Shown: positions 49,390 to 60,904 of the stretch, one piece after another
How the letters are laid out: each line of letters opens with the position of its first letter
Position numbering within the stretch: position 1 is the stretch's first letter
NCBI GenBank assembly: GCA_947652115.1
Contig: OX393570.1
Location: forward strand, 7,805,389 to 7,869,388
Length of the DNA stretch: 64,000 bases
DNA from: Blastomussa wellsi
Taxonomy: Eukaryota; Cnidaria; Anthozoa; Scleractinia; Plerogyridae
Reading direction: 5' to 3'
Notes under the pieces: generated by a model
Seen by the model: the letters and a program-made list of their open reading frames with translations, nothing else
Told to the model about the DNA's origin: nothing
The model's database searches: none
Translations under genes and position numbers: made by a program

Positions 49390-52300
49390 ATGTCCAGGAA
49401 AAAGGTGAGCGTAAGTGATAAGTGAGTCAGGTTAAGTCAAATTTATGGAATAAAGAGTGATTTTCTGATTTAAATGAGATGAAAAAATAATGCAGAGATC
49501 GTAAGCTTAATTCGTTTGCATTGCTTTCGACCCTTGAGACAGAAATTACAATGAATTTTACTCACGTTTTAAAGAGCCATGTATCTATTACTTATTAGTT
49601 GTCAATATCTTATTTTATTTCTTTGATTTGTTTTTTCTCTTTTCTAGACTACATTGATTTTCGATGCACGCACAAATAATATTTTTGTAGTTTAAACTCC
49701 CGGTATTTTCTGTGAATTATTTATTCTGATTTATTTCATTTCAGCCGAACACGGCATTAAATTTACGTTCACAAGTACATGTGTAATTAGCTTTAGCTTA
49801 AGGAAAATCGTTTGCGGTCAAGTACTTTCTAGGTGGATTAGGAATAGGGAAGATATCAGTGACGTCACCCTTTGTTATTAATGTACCAACCAGAAAACTA
49901 TTGGTTGGTGAAACAAAGAGCTCTTTTGTTTCACTTGTTGGTAATTAAAATAACAAAAACAATGTTTGTAAACAAATATCTTCCCAGATACGGTTTATAT
50001 GCAAATGCAGCCATAACACTACTGGAACAAAGACCTGAAAAGAAAATTTCAGGCTTTGAACGGGATTCGAACCCACAGCCTTTGCGTTACCGGTGTAGTG
50101 CTCTACCAACTGAGCTATCAAAGCCACATGAGAGCGGCTGTATGTGGGTTAGCTCTTAAAGTGGACAAAATACCTGGCGGGGTATGGTGAATAATAAATT
50201 AAAGAATGTCCAACAGTAGCAATTAAGCAGATACGGTTTATATGCGAATGCAGCCATAACACTACTGGAACAAAGACCTGAAAAGAAAATTTCAGGCTTT
50301 GAACGGGATTTGAACCCACGGCCTCTGTGTTACCGGTGCAGTCCTCTACCAACTGAGCTATACACCGATTCAGGCTATTACCGGAAGTGGCATGAAAGCG
50401 AGGCCTAAGGGCCAACACGGCTCAAAGTTACAAAGATTTTATAAGCGTGAGAGGCATCTCGCGTCGGAATTTTTTTTTTTCATCTAAAATTGGCCAAGAA
50501 TCTTACACTTTATAGGTTTCCAATTATAAAAAGGAAGCAAGACAAGGCTAAAAAGGAGAGCGGTGAAATTCTAAGAACGAAAAGTACTTTATTTTTAGCT
50601 GTGGAAGCTCTGAACGGATCGAAATTCTTGTCGGTGAGTTCAACTTATATCATTTCTAAGTTAAACACACAAGTTTTACTTTCATTGGTTAATTAACTGA
50701 AATTCCCTTTATATTAAATATGAACTTTTAAGATACAAATTTTTGCTTTGAGAGCCCATATTGCTTTTAGATGAAAATAAAACATTTCCAGTATCGACAA
50801 CTGTTCTGTCTGTTCTGAGAGAAGCTATAAACGCAAACATACGTCTGGTATTAAAAATCTGGGTTTCTAAATCATGTATATACAGTTGTAAAACGAATTG
50901 TTACTGAACAGCAAAAAAAAAAAGATTTCAATTTTCAGTCAGCTTTAAACAAAAGAGGAATTTTATTATTTCTCTGCAATTTGTGCGAAATATTATAACT
51001 AAATTAAATTACCGCAGAGTCGAGTCTGTGTTTGTTGATTTAATTTACTGTTGATCATCATTAGTTTCAATTGTTTAAAGCAATCCCCTGTACAATCAGA
51101 AATAATTTTGAGCCAAACCAACTTTCGCTCTTGTTGAGCACTTAAAGAAACGATTTTATAATTCATAAGAATTTTAAAGGACAGTAGAAATCTTTGGCTC
51201 ATTGTAGCAGCATTTAGGACCATTTAGGCTTAGTCGATTCGTTTGCAGCTATGTAAACACCGTCCATAAAGCGGAATAAATTTTCAAGACGTGCTTCCGA
51301 TGTTAAAGTTTTTTATTATTGTTGTTGATAAATGATTGCAAGGCTTTTTTATGGAACAAATTCCAGAGAGCAAGATGTCAGAGATGTCTGTGCTGTTTTA
51401 TAAACATGACTCGATCATATTTTCGCCGTACAAACTTAACTAAACATACCAGATCGAACCAAACGGTTGACTGAAAGAAGCTTCCATTATTTTCGCTTGC
51501 TGCTCAAATATAATACGATTTACACCTGAATAAATTTATGTCCTTAAAAATCGATAAAGAATTTTCAGAATTTGTGTTCTACTGGTCGCTGTACTGGTGA
51601 AGGAATAATTCGGCGACAACAAAATCTAACCGCTCGTAGCTATCAAAGCTAAAATAACCGACTATTTGTTGTTCAAACTTCACCTCTCTCTAATCAAACC
51701 TTGTATTGTTTCATTTTCTAATTGTAAATCTGTAAGGTGCAAAATTCTTAGCTAATTTAGGAAGGAAATATTTTTTTTTCGACGCGAAACGCCTCTCACG
51801 CTTATATAATCTTTGTAACTTCGAGCCGTGTTGGCCCTTAAGCCTCGCTTTCATGCAACTTCCGGTAATAGCCTGAATCGGTGTATCAAAGCCACATCTT
51901 AATTGCTATACTGCTGGACATTCTTTAATTTAAATATCTTCCCTATTGTACATTTTGTACGGCCTCATGAAATTATCACTGCACCTATCAATGGTTTGCC
52001 CAAGGTTTGGGGGGGGGGCAACCCACAGGAATTTGACTTCTCTCCAGGGTAAGGATTTTGACATCTGGAATGGTCCAAGTCTGGTGGCTGCTCCACAGAG
52101 AAAGCAAAAAGTAGCAAGTGGCAAACTATTGACAGTTGCAATGTGATGTAAGACCCCTCGTAGTTTCTGTATTACAAAAACATGTTGCCCAAATGGCCTC
52201 TGCTTTTTTCTTTTCTTTTTTTGGGGGGTGGGGGTACTTACAGTATTTTGTCCCTGGCCCGGATGAAATAAGAAGAAGAGCAGTGAGCTGCGATTTCTTC

Positions 52301-55300
52301 TTTTAGTTAACACAGCATCCACCTTACTAACATGTGAAAAGAGGGTTTCTATGCATGCTTTATTACACTGTATTATCGGAAATAGAGATTTGGTTTGGGT
52401 GCCCTTTGTCCGGTCATCACGTCCTTGGTCCGCACATTCATGTAGGGTTTCATTTTGGATCAGGTGTGAAATAGAGTAGCGAATATAATTTCCATGTTTT
52501 GGTTTGAAATAGTCTAAGGGTTTAGGAGGTGCACTGCACACCCCAACAATATTTTCTGATTGTACCCTTTAAGGCTCTGGATCCCCTGACCCATTTATTT
52601 ACTACTGAAGCGCTTCTTTTATTTCATTGTTTTATCCCCAAAGAGGTTTATTGAAGGGCTTCTTCTGTTATGGTCCCCCTTTACTATCAAGTTTGCTTTT
52701 TTTTCCATTTAGAAGTTTGCTCATTTATTGTTACGTTATGTATGTTTTTTTTTTAATAGAAGGACAGAGAACCTGAAGGTGTTCCTTTAGATTTACGTGT
52801 TAAAAAGACAGTGAACCCTGTGACAATGATTGTTGAAGAAATTCAAGAGTTGGCAAGTGTGCACATTGTGTTACTTATAGTTTTGCTTAATATTCATTTG
52901 AACAAATTATGTTGAAAAAAAATATCTAAGGTCATCCCAATTTTAATTTTAATGGATCAAAATCACTAGAGTGGTAAAATACATTCGCTAAAATAATTTT
53001 GTCTCATGCTGCACTAATCTCGATTACATGAATTAAAAACTTGTATCTTTTTCGATTTTCCGAACAAGAAAAGGCTTAAACAGAAATGGGGCACCTTTTG
53101 CCGGTGAGCTGACAAGGAGTTTCAGCCTTTTCTCGCTCGGAAAATCGAAAAAATTGAGGAATTTTTTGGAATTTTTTTTGCACACGGAAATGGAGCGATA
53201 CCTCATTTTCACCTGTTTCGTTTCAAAATAAGTGCCTTTGTAGTGTCTTTATTCCCCTGAGCCTTGTCCTGATGCTCTAAAATAGTTACTAGGCTTTCAC
53301 GCACAAACAATTCGAAACTAGGCTATTGAGCTGCCATCAGAACATTGAAATAATCGAAAGAACTTAAAAGATCGGTCCGGAATGCATATCATTCTGTGAT
53401 TGTAATGCTAGGAAATCACATAGTCATTTTGTGAGCAAAAAGAAGTAGTTAATTAGGTTTTGCAGCAAACTATACAAGTTAATCACACAAATATTCTTGT
53501 TAAATAGAGTCCTGTCTGGGCTGAAGATGTACAGGTTGTCCCCTACACCCCTCCCCCTATGCAGCACTCATCTGCCACTGCTCTGGATCATGGTGGCATT
53601 GAAGAGTGGAGTGAGAGAATTACATTCATCAATGAAGACTTGAAATGGCTCCTCAGTCTTCCACACAACAGATTTTGGTGTCAGGTAATAATAAGGTTAC
53701 ATTTTGAAGAAGCACTGGACGCATAAGATAAACTTGCCGGTAGCCTAAACTTTTCAAGGTTATGGTTCATACAAGGCTGTATCAATCATCCCTGAACTTG
53801 GCCATCCTGATCATAGCCTGTAGTGCAGCCATTATTTGGTGTCCAAATGCTTGATTGATCATTCCTCTATTATGCTGCCATCTTGGATGCTTCATAGCTA
53901 GAGGGTAGGGGCAAAGTTTGTGATACATGTATCTTCCTCTGAGCCACATTTGACTTGCTCCATCCCTCTGCACGTTACACATCCAAGATGGTGGCATGGC
54001 CATGAATTATGGTCAAATTATGCACCACTAAGGAAACTGTTAGAAGTTAGCAGGTTCCTTTCTACCATTGAGAAGAATGGATCACTTAACACTTGACAAT
54101 AGTTTTATTGCATGTTATGTGTAACTGAAGGTTTATTGATTCCACTGAAGGTTATATTTGATGAAACATTACAGCAGTGTCTGGATTCTTACCTCAGATG
54201 TGCGCCAAGGTAAAAACTGCAACAGTTATGTGATAAAATGTCTTTAAATTCTCCTTTTGGTAGTTTGTAAAATCTTCTTCTGAACCTGCTGTCATAGAGC
54301 AGTGCATGTATGTCGATCTGCATGTAATGAAAAAAAAAATGTAATGACTATGTGTGACCAGAATGAAGTGAAATTTAGAAGTGCTTGTGAAAACTACCAA
54401 TCTCATAGCTGGATGCAACGTGAAACAGTTTGGAACAAAATAGTTATGTTACTTAGTGGAAAAGTTATTTCTGTTGGGGGGTGGGGGTGGTTATGCCTGA
54501 AGTCTGAAGTTTTGGGAGGGTCACTGAAAAGTATCTTTATTAGGTTTGTTGGTGCAAGGGTGGGTGAAGGGGGGGGGGGTACATGCCTTTTTGTATCCAC
54601 TGAAAGTCTGAATTTTTGGGGAAGGTCGCTGAACAGCATCTTAGGTTTGTTGGGGGGGGGGGGTTGTGCTTTTTGTATTCGCTGAAAAGGATCTTTATTC
54701 TTAGGTTTCGAATGGGGGGGCACCCACCATATATTCTTGTAAACTCCTCATAAATCGACACTCTTACAGTCTTTCCTGTAAAACCGTGAACACCAGAAAA
54801 ATTTCTGGAATGTTTATTGTGTAGTGACCAATCGCAGCAAAGTTGAGGACACGCGAACAAACCTCAAAACCACAAACTAATGATTGCTGCTGTTTGCGGT
54901 TTAGTTTTCTCACACCTGATTGGCTTTTTCTTTGTAACACAATAACATTCCATAAACATTTCTGGTGTTCACAGTTTTACGGGAAAGACTGTAAATCATC
55001 ATGCAAGCCAGGCTAAGCCTTTATAGTAAATCTGTTTTGCTAATGATGCTTGTCTAAATTATGCTTGACTTCATAAACAACTCACAGTTATAGACTACAA
55101 CTGGCATTTAACCCAAGGCACTTCAGTTGTTTGTCTACCTCTTATCAGGAACTTTGATGCATCATCAGTTCTTCCACCAGAAGCAGCTGCGCTCCATGAA
55201 AATCTCCACAAAAGAGTGTTCATGACATACCTTAGGATGTCAACACATAAGGAATCCAAGGTAAATAATGCCTCATTGGCTACTGGCTATATTGGTACTG

Positions 55301-58300
55301 CAGGATTGTAAATTATTTTTCTCCAGTGAAAGGAGATGCAGGGATTTCAATAAAATTTAAAGTGGGCAGCCAAGCCAATATTCCTAAGCAAAGTAGAGCG
55401 AAGTAGCCAACGCTTTTTGTCGGCTGTCGGTGCTTATTGAAAGCACTGGACATGCATCCAACTTAGTCGCCATTTTGGTACTATTGATGTGTTGTGACCA
55501 GTATCACATGACCAGATCGTGGGCTCAGATTAAAACTCATCGAGGTGAAGTTGACCGCTGACCAGTCATTGGTTTTTAGTGCACTATTGGGATGATGTGT
55601 TGTGGGCTGTCTTCTTCTAATGCACTAAGGCACTAATGTGTAAACTTTAATGTTCGTTTAATTAATTAATATCAGTTAATTAATTAGTCTTGCGGAGGGG
55701 ATGGAGGGTTGGTAGGAACCTGTGTGCACTGCACCATGTAAAACGTGCACATCTGCGCTACTGTTTCTTGAATATCACAAAGTATATATATGTTTCAGAA
55801 AAGATCATGCCCTCTTTGTGGTACTATCCTTTCAAGAGCAAAGCGATTTTTGCTCCCAATGCATGCGCATGCGCAGAAGACTAGTTTGCGTTGCTATACT
55901 AAACACTACAAGATGGAAGATAAAGTACATAAATACGGGATCGCACAAGAATGTCTTGTGCTCTTCCTTGCTGTAGAACACAACGAGTAAGGCGCATTTG
56001 TTTTAATACACGCACTCTCATTTTAGTTGGAGAGGGGGTATTTTAAATTATTTCAGGTATCGACACTTTCCCCATTTAGTCCAAAGTTCAGTATTGCGAC
56101 TGCGTACCTTTTGCGTCGAATAACCCAAGCTTGTGAAGAGTTTTTCTACAGTTTTGAAACTGCAGTTGTAATGTACTTGTCGTGGTTCAAATAAAGAGAA
56201 GAAACGTATAACTAATCTCCAGCAGCTTGTCTATTTCTCCCTTTAATGGGCATGAAGAAGAGCCAAAACGTTCAAAGTTTAAACTTCAAGCTTTCCGCCG
56301 ACTTTGGGACTTTACGGTAAACTTTTTAAATTTGAAGGTGTTGTTGCACACTGCCTGGCGCCTCCAGAACTTAAGCCTCTGCCAGGGTTTAATCTTTGGC
56401 AATAATAGGTAGTCCACTGAAAAAGGAGAGTGAAAACATTGATGTTGGGACAATATTTTTTCGAGTTTGAAGCAAGAAAACTTGCCAAATATTGCTGCAG
56501 ACTCCGCGGCGCCTTCCAAAACCGCAAATAAATTTAATGTGTCTGAGGCATTTGTTTTCACCAGTGTGGTAAACTCTCGCTCAAGCAAGTTCGCTCAGTT
56601 CAAGCTGTTTACCTTCAATATTTCTGCTTGAAACGTTTCCTAGATAAGTTGATATAATTGTATGTAGGGGTAAATATAATTTTAATTTTAAGTGTCTTTA
56701 CAGAAGATAGCTTTGGCGACAACAGAAGAACGTACTATTCCGTGACTATTCGATAATTAAATTAGTTCTTGATGAAAAATTGCTTTTTGAATGAAACAAA
56801 ATCTTTTCTCCTTCAACTTTTTCATCATGTATATAATTATCGTTCTACAGCTATCTTAGGTCTTGAAGAAAAAAAAGAAGCACATCTTTACTATGTTTTC
56901 GAGAGATCAAACGTATCATGTTACTGAGCTAAAAGCAAAACATTTTTAATCGAAGTTTCTGTCTGCTCATATTTGGCAAGGGAATAGTTGATAATTATAA
57001 GCAAATTCGATACAGGCTGGGAGTGGGCGGGGGGAAGGCAGACCTGCATGAGTACTGTCGCCTATGTAGATGACCATCCTAAAGGCCGTGGCAAATGAAG
57101 AAACGTTTCCTGGGCAAAATTGTTTCCCTATTTTCCCGAGAACACAAAAAATGTTTCTGTTTTTGTTTCAGAAACATTTTGTGTTCGCAAAAAATGTTTC
57201 CCAGTTTGCTCGAAAGGAGCAACAATGTGTCCGCAACAATGAGTCCTTGTTTGCCACCATGTTCAGTTGTAGATAACACTCTGCACTATCTGAGATTGTC
57301 TCACTAGTTTCATTGATTGCGGGCTCAGGTCCGATTTTTTTCTTCTGGCAGCATTTTTTAATTTTTTATGGTCATTCTCAGGGGAAATTCTGCAATTGGA
57401 GTTGAGAAATTTGAGAAATTATTAAGAAACAGCAAAAATATTATTAGGTGGTATTTTTGAGTGCGAGTCATGGTGGCCTAATGGTTAGTGAACTGGACTC
57501 TGGATCGGACGGTCTGGGTTCAAGCCCCAGTTGAGGCACTGCATTGTGTTCTTGGGCAAGACATATGTACTGTCATAGTTCTGCTCTCCATGTACATGCA
57601 GATGACGGTATAAAAGGGTACCAGCAAAATGGGGCGTAACCCTGTCAGGGCTCAACAATAACAGTAGCCAACTAGCTGCAGATTTTTGAGTTGCACTAGC
57701 CACTTTGGTTAGTAAACAAAATAAAATTGGCCAAAGTAGTTTCTGTCTTCCTCAAGCAAGACAAGCACAAACACTTTTCTCGGAAACAAGGTCAGAATTT
57801 CAATGTGAATGTCTCATGTCACCAGGCCATGTGTATTATTTGAATTGGTTTAAACACAATGCAGTTTCCAACGTTATGTATTCAAAGAGAGTTGCTTGCA
57901 TTGTGCTCTTAAGTCTTGCTAGTAATTCTGTTTTTGGACCTACATGTAGCAACATCAATGCTGGACTAGTAATTAAAACATTTTTTGGCCAGTAACAACT
58001 AAGTTGTCACAAGCCACTGGGCTAGTAAGTTGAAAAGTTAGTGTACAGGCCTGGCATGTGATGGACTAGCAACTCATCCAGGGGAGAGTATTCCCAGCTG
58101 CTTGGTGCTACAGAAACCAGGATAAACTTCAGCAGCATGGGTCGCTTGGCACGAGGCTTTACCTTGGCCGTAGAAGAGGGTTATTGAGTCGTCTTGACAA
58201 AAGTTAACCTTGTGAGCAACAAGCACTTTGTAAAAACCACTTCCACTGAAAACCGAGCATGCGAGCACTTGTAAAAATATGCGAGCATGAGCAAAGCACT

Positions 58301-59984
58301 GGAATTTTGCGAGCATTTCCAGTGGAAGCCTAATTTGGCAAGCACAGCAAAATTTTTAGGATCATGACCCCTCAGATGCACCCCAAGAGAAATTTAGGGG
58401 AGACTGAGGGATTGTGTTTATTACAAGTCAAAATTGTCTGCAGGTCATTTTTTCAAACTAGGTAATTTTTTTTAACCAGGGTTATATTATTTTTCGCTAT
58501 AAAAAGTCATTCATCTCTCCCTTACTATGTCTGATCCCTCTAACCCCTACTCAACCTTCCTTCTCCCCCCAAGTCCACGACAGTGTCCCTTTAACTTAGT
58601 AGTTTTCATTTGTGAAACATGGTTTGCACCACGTAAATGTACTATGAATTCTGCAGTGCTCTAATTAATGAGTTATTCTGACTGCAGTTAATCATTCACA
58701 TTTCTTTTCCTTTTAGGAGGACTTCTTTACACTGAGCACATTTGGAGATATTCTTTATGAGAACTTTTTATTTGATGTTCCCAAAATCATGGATATCTGT
58801 GCACTGTATGGAGGGCAGAACAGTGCTAACACACCACTGCTTTACAAAATGCTGGAAAATATTTTCTCCAAACAACCAAAGTAAGGGCTCACCTAATTTA
58901 TTAGTATTGGTTATATTACTCTTTGTTTGTTTAAGGTTAATTTACAAGCGTTATAGGTTACTGTTACAAAATAAAATAAATAACAATATTTAGAGAGCAA
59001 GCCACATGAGCCTGAGCTTGTTGTTGTCATGCAGGTCCTCTATCCAGGTAGAGCTGGGATTTAGAAATGTTGGTTCCTCTTAGTGATTTGAGAACGTTTT
59101 GTGGTTTCATTTCGCATCTAATTGGTGGAGAAACAACATTCCAGAAATAATGTTAGGTGTTCACGGGTCGCACTGTAAATACCTCAATGTGGATTTATTC
59201 AATCAAACAGACTCTTCTAATGCATGATTTTTCACGTCGCTGAAAATTCGAATGGATATTTTTCTGATCCACCAATCACAATAAAAATTTCTCTCGGAGA
59301 GATCTCTTGACCCAAAAAAATACCGAGCATGTAAATTTTCAACCCAAAAAATATGTCAGATCCCCTGTCATGTATACTGTGAGTATCCCCCTGGGGATCA
59401 CTCATCTTTTCCCGCTGCACTGTTGAGGTTGTGGTGGGAAATGCCTGGATATTCTACAAATCCAAGTCAGGGTAAATAAAATATCCAAACTTCCAGTCCA
59501 GTCCAGTACAGTTTAATTTCATGAATGATATTTTTTTCTCCGTTTCCAGGTATTATGGTGATCTTGATGCAACAATCCCAACAATTTACGAAACATTAGA
59601 TGAAATCTTGTCAAGATGTGGAATTAAGCACAAAACAGAGGACACTTCAAATGCACCTCAAAAGCTTAGTGATGTAAAGAATGGTCCAAATGTGTCCTTG
59701 ACAGCACAACAACTAGATGACATTGTACTTTACTTGAATGATACAACGGAAACATTGCTGGCCTTTGTGGGTACATATTCTCCAGTCTGCGAAGCATTTC
59801 ACAGGCAGGGATTTGTACAAAGAATAGCTTGCTTCTATGAACTGATCTCTCCATATGTTAGACAATATCTCACTGACATTAATTCAAGGACATTGAAGGA
59901 AAAGTGGAAAATTGTTAAGGTGGCGCTCATCAAGCTTTGCCATGTGATTCTCCGCACGTGTTGTGTTGAACCCTTGGAAAGCAG
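49390..59984 (+). CDS. ASCC2: ASCC2, activating signal cointegrator 1 complex subunit 2 (N-terminal half)
   Basis: ASCC2 binds K63-linked ubiquitin through a CUE domain and works with the ASCC3 helicase in alkylation repair and in splitting collided ribosomes. Exons: 49390-49404, 52760-52852, 53508-53684, 54151-54209, 55149-55260, 58717-58880, 59550-59984 (open to the right). Phases agree, 351 codons. Landmarks as in animal ASCC2: GVPLDLRVKKTVNP; ERITFINEDLKWLLSLPHNR; FWCQVIFDETLQQCLDSYLR; VFMTYLRMSTHKESKEDFF; FGDILYENFLFDVPKIMDIC; KMLENIFSKQPKYYGDLD; LDDIVLYLNDTTETLLAF. This is the ASCC3-binding N-terminal part; the CUE domain and C-terminus must lie beyond 64000. The start gives MSRKK before KDREPEG. 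One intron appears to use a GC donor (52853). Confidence 0.93.
49978..50127 (-). mobile_element. tRNA-derived SINE (family C), copy 1
   Basis: Minus strand: GGCTTTGATAGCTCAGTTGG and TAGAGC (box A), GGGTTCGAATCCCGTTCAAA (box B), then GCCTGAAATTTTCTTTTCAG and GTCTTTGTTCCAGTAG body. The anticodon stem does not pair well. Nearly identical to 50228-50370. Confidence 0.75.
50190..51935. mobile_element. Long foldback DNA element with a SINE in its left arm
   Basis: Left arm pieces TAAATTAAAGAATGTCCA (50193) and GATTCAGGCTATTACCGGAA through GCGTGAGAGGC (50367-50470) are inverted at 51775-51935 in reverse order. The stretch 50366-50470 matches 51775-51888 at about 90 percent. A SINE (50228-50370) sits between two left-arm pieces. 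Interior about 1.3 kb without transposase. Confidence 0.7.
50228..50370 (-). mobile_element. tRNA-derived SINE (family C), copy 2
   Basis: Same body as 49978-50127 (GATACGGTTTATATGCGAAT, GAACAAAGACCTGAAAAG) and tRNA head TAGCTCAGTTGGTAGAGGAC. Ends at the CACCGATTCAGG arm sequence. Confidence 0.72.
54470..54722 (+). repeat. G-run-rich segment with repeated TCACTGAAAAG / TCGCTGAA phrases
   Basis: Three units of about 80 bp each combine a run of G (GGGGGGTGGGGGTGG, GGGGGGGGGG, GGGGGGGGGGGG), a TTTTTGTATTC(G/C) phrase, a CTGAA(A)AG phrase and AGCATCTT/AGTATCTTTATT. Long open frames here on both strands are products of the G/C runs. Confidence 0.65.
54764..54994. mobile_element. Foldback MITE with TTACAGTCTTTCC ends
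   Basis: TTACAGTCTTTCCTGTAAAA, CCGTGAACACCAGAAA and GGAATGTTTATTGTG are inverted at the right (CACAATAACATTCC, TTTCTGGTGTTCAC, GGGAAAGACTGTAA). 231 bp. A diverged half copy is at about 59092-59178. Confidence 0.8.
57120..57215. repeat. Hairpin GAACACAAAAAATGTTTCTG / CAGAAACATTTTGTGTTC
   Basis: Near-perfect 20-nt arms at 57139-57158 and 57171-57188, with weaker outer pairing (GTTTCC...GGGAAAC type). Related words occur at 27782-27890 (GCGAACACAAAATGTTCCTG, GTCCGCAACAAT). Confidence 0.6.
57472..58165 (+). mobile_element. tRNA-derived SINE (family A) split by a CAGGGC element
   Basis: Head GGTGGCCTAATGGTTAGTGA, GGTTCAAGCCCC, TGTTCTTGGGCAAGAC, up to GGGGCGTAACCCTGT (57651). Resumes at about 58052 with GTGATGGACTAGCAACTCAT and ACAGAAACCAGGATAA. 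The 400 bp between start CAGGGCTCAAC and end ACAGGCCTG. Confidence 0.65.
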
Positions 59985-60201
59985 GTAGGAGTATTTTTAA
60001 AATTTAGTAATACATGTAAATGCTGCTTTTCAGACACCCACTTGCAGTTTAATGACTTCAGCTGGACCCCCATGTGTTTCAACCAGTAATATTACAACAC
60101 AAGTTTATAGCTGATTTCAGTGCAGTCTGTAGGCCCAGGTGTTTCAAGACATCATTCGCCTGTCAGTCATTCACCCAAGGTGATCGTAAAAGTGGCGGTT
60201 A

Positions 60202-60272
60202 AAACCTGGTAAGCTCAGTTGGTAGAGCACCCGGCTGCTGTGCAGAAGGTCTCCTGTTCGAGCCCCAGACCA

Positions 60273-60308
<36 letters not shown>

Positions 60309-60597
60309 CATGCTACCTTTGCAGTGACATCTGCAAGTGGTTAGACGTTCTGGTCTTTTCAGATAAGGACAAAAAACTGTAGGTCCTGTCCCCTGCATCT
60401 TCAGTGTTACGGTAAGCAGGGGATGTTAAAAAGCATGTACTTCTCGCAAAGAATAGGGAACAAGGTTTCCAGTGGTTTGGTCTGGCCTCATTTCACAGGT
60501 TGGTGCTTAACATAGGGATAACCTCACTACACCTTTCCCCTTGGACGGCTTGTCCAAGAAAAATTGAGTATAAATATGAGTATGAGTATAAATAAGT
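60202..60597 (+). mobile_element. Full tRNA-derived SINE (family B)
   Basis: Head AAGCTCAGTTGGTAGAGCAC (box A) and CTGTTCGAGCCCC (box B), about 330 bp of body including GGTTTGGTCTGGCCTC and GGATAACCTCACTACACC, and an ATGAGTATGAGTATAAATA tail. The 3' part recurs at 11844-11958. No convincing target duplication noted. Confidence 0.72.
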
Positions 60598-60904
60598 TTT
60601 ATACATGCATAAGTTTGGACAAATTTAACTTTTTTATCAAAATTTTTTAACCCATCACCACCTAGTCTCCTTCGCAGCTGTTTTTTGGAGGTCACACAAC
60701 GCTCCCCCAAGGAAATGGCTGCTGACAACCAAACCACATTCCTTTCCCAATATTAGCCAATCACAGCTTTCAAGAACTATTTTGCGCCAAATTCAGAGAC
60801 TCGCCCAATCAGAGACCGTTTTTTATCTCTGCATCTTCATTTGAATCATGTGGTTTCACAGCGCCAAAGCGAAAAAATTCTTGATAAACGGCGATCTAGC
60901 TAGC

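Larger units (their letters stand above)
55261..58716. other. ASCC2 intron, repeat content
   Basis: 3.46 kb. Contains partial R1 copies (55480-55600, 57305-57440), a hairpin MITE (57120-57215), a SINE split by a CAGGG element (57472-58165) and a possible short exon-like frame at 55912-55989 (MEDKVHKYGIAQECLVLFLA, then GTAAGG) that does not fit ASCC2. The rest is anonymous. Confidence 0.5.

Noticed and set aside
49978..50370. Functional tRNA genes
   Set aside because: Box A and B are good, but acceptor and anticodon stems do not close and a SINE body follows. The same holds for 23072, 24488, 60202 and 63270.
51930..52541. 203-codon minus-strand ORF
   Set aside because: Composition is uneven, with a KKKRKK run from poly-T and a PPP run from poly-G. 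No domain, and no splice or conservation signs; read as chance within the ASCC2 intron.
54403..54860. Pro-rich overlapping ORFs on the minus strand
   Set aside because: The prolines come from the G runs on the plus strand, and the frames overlap each other across a MITE.
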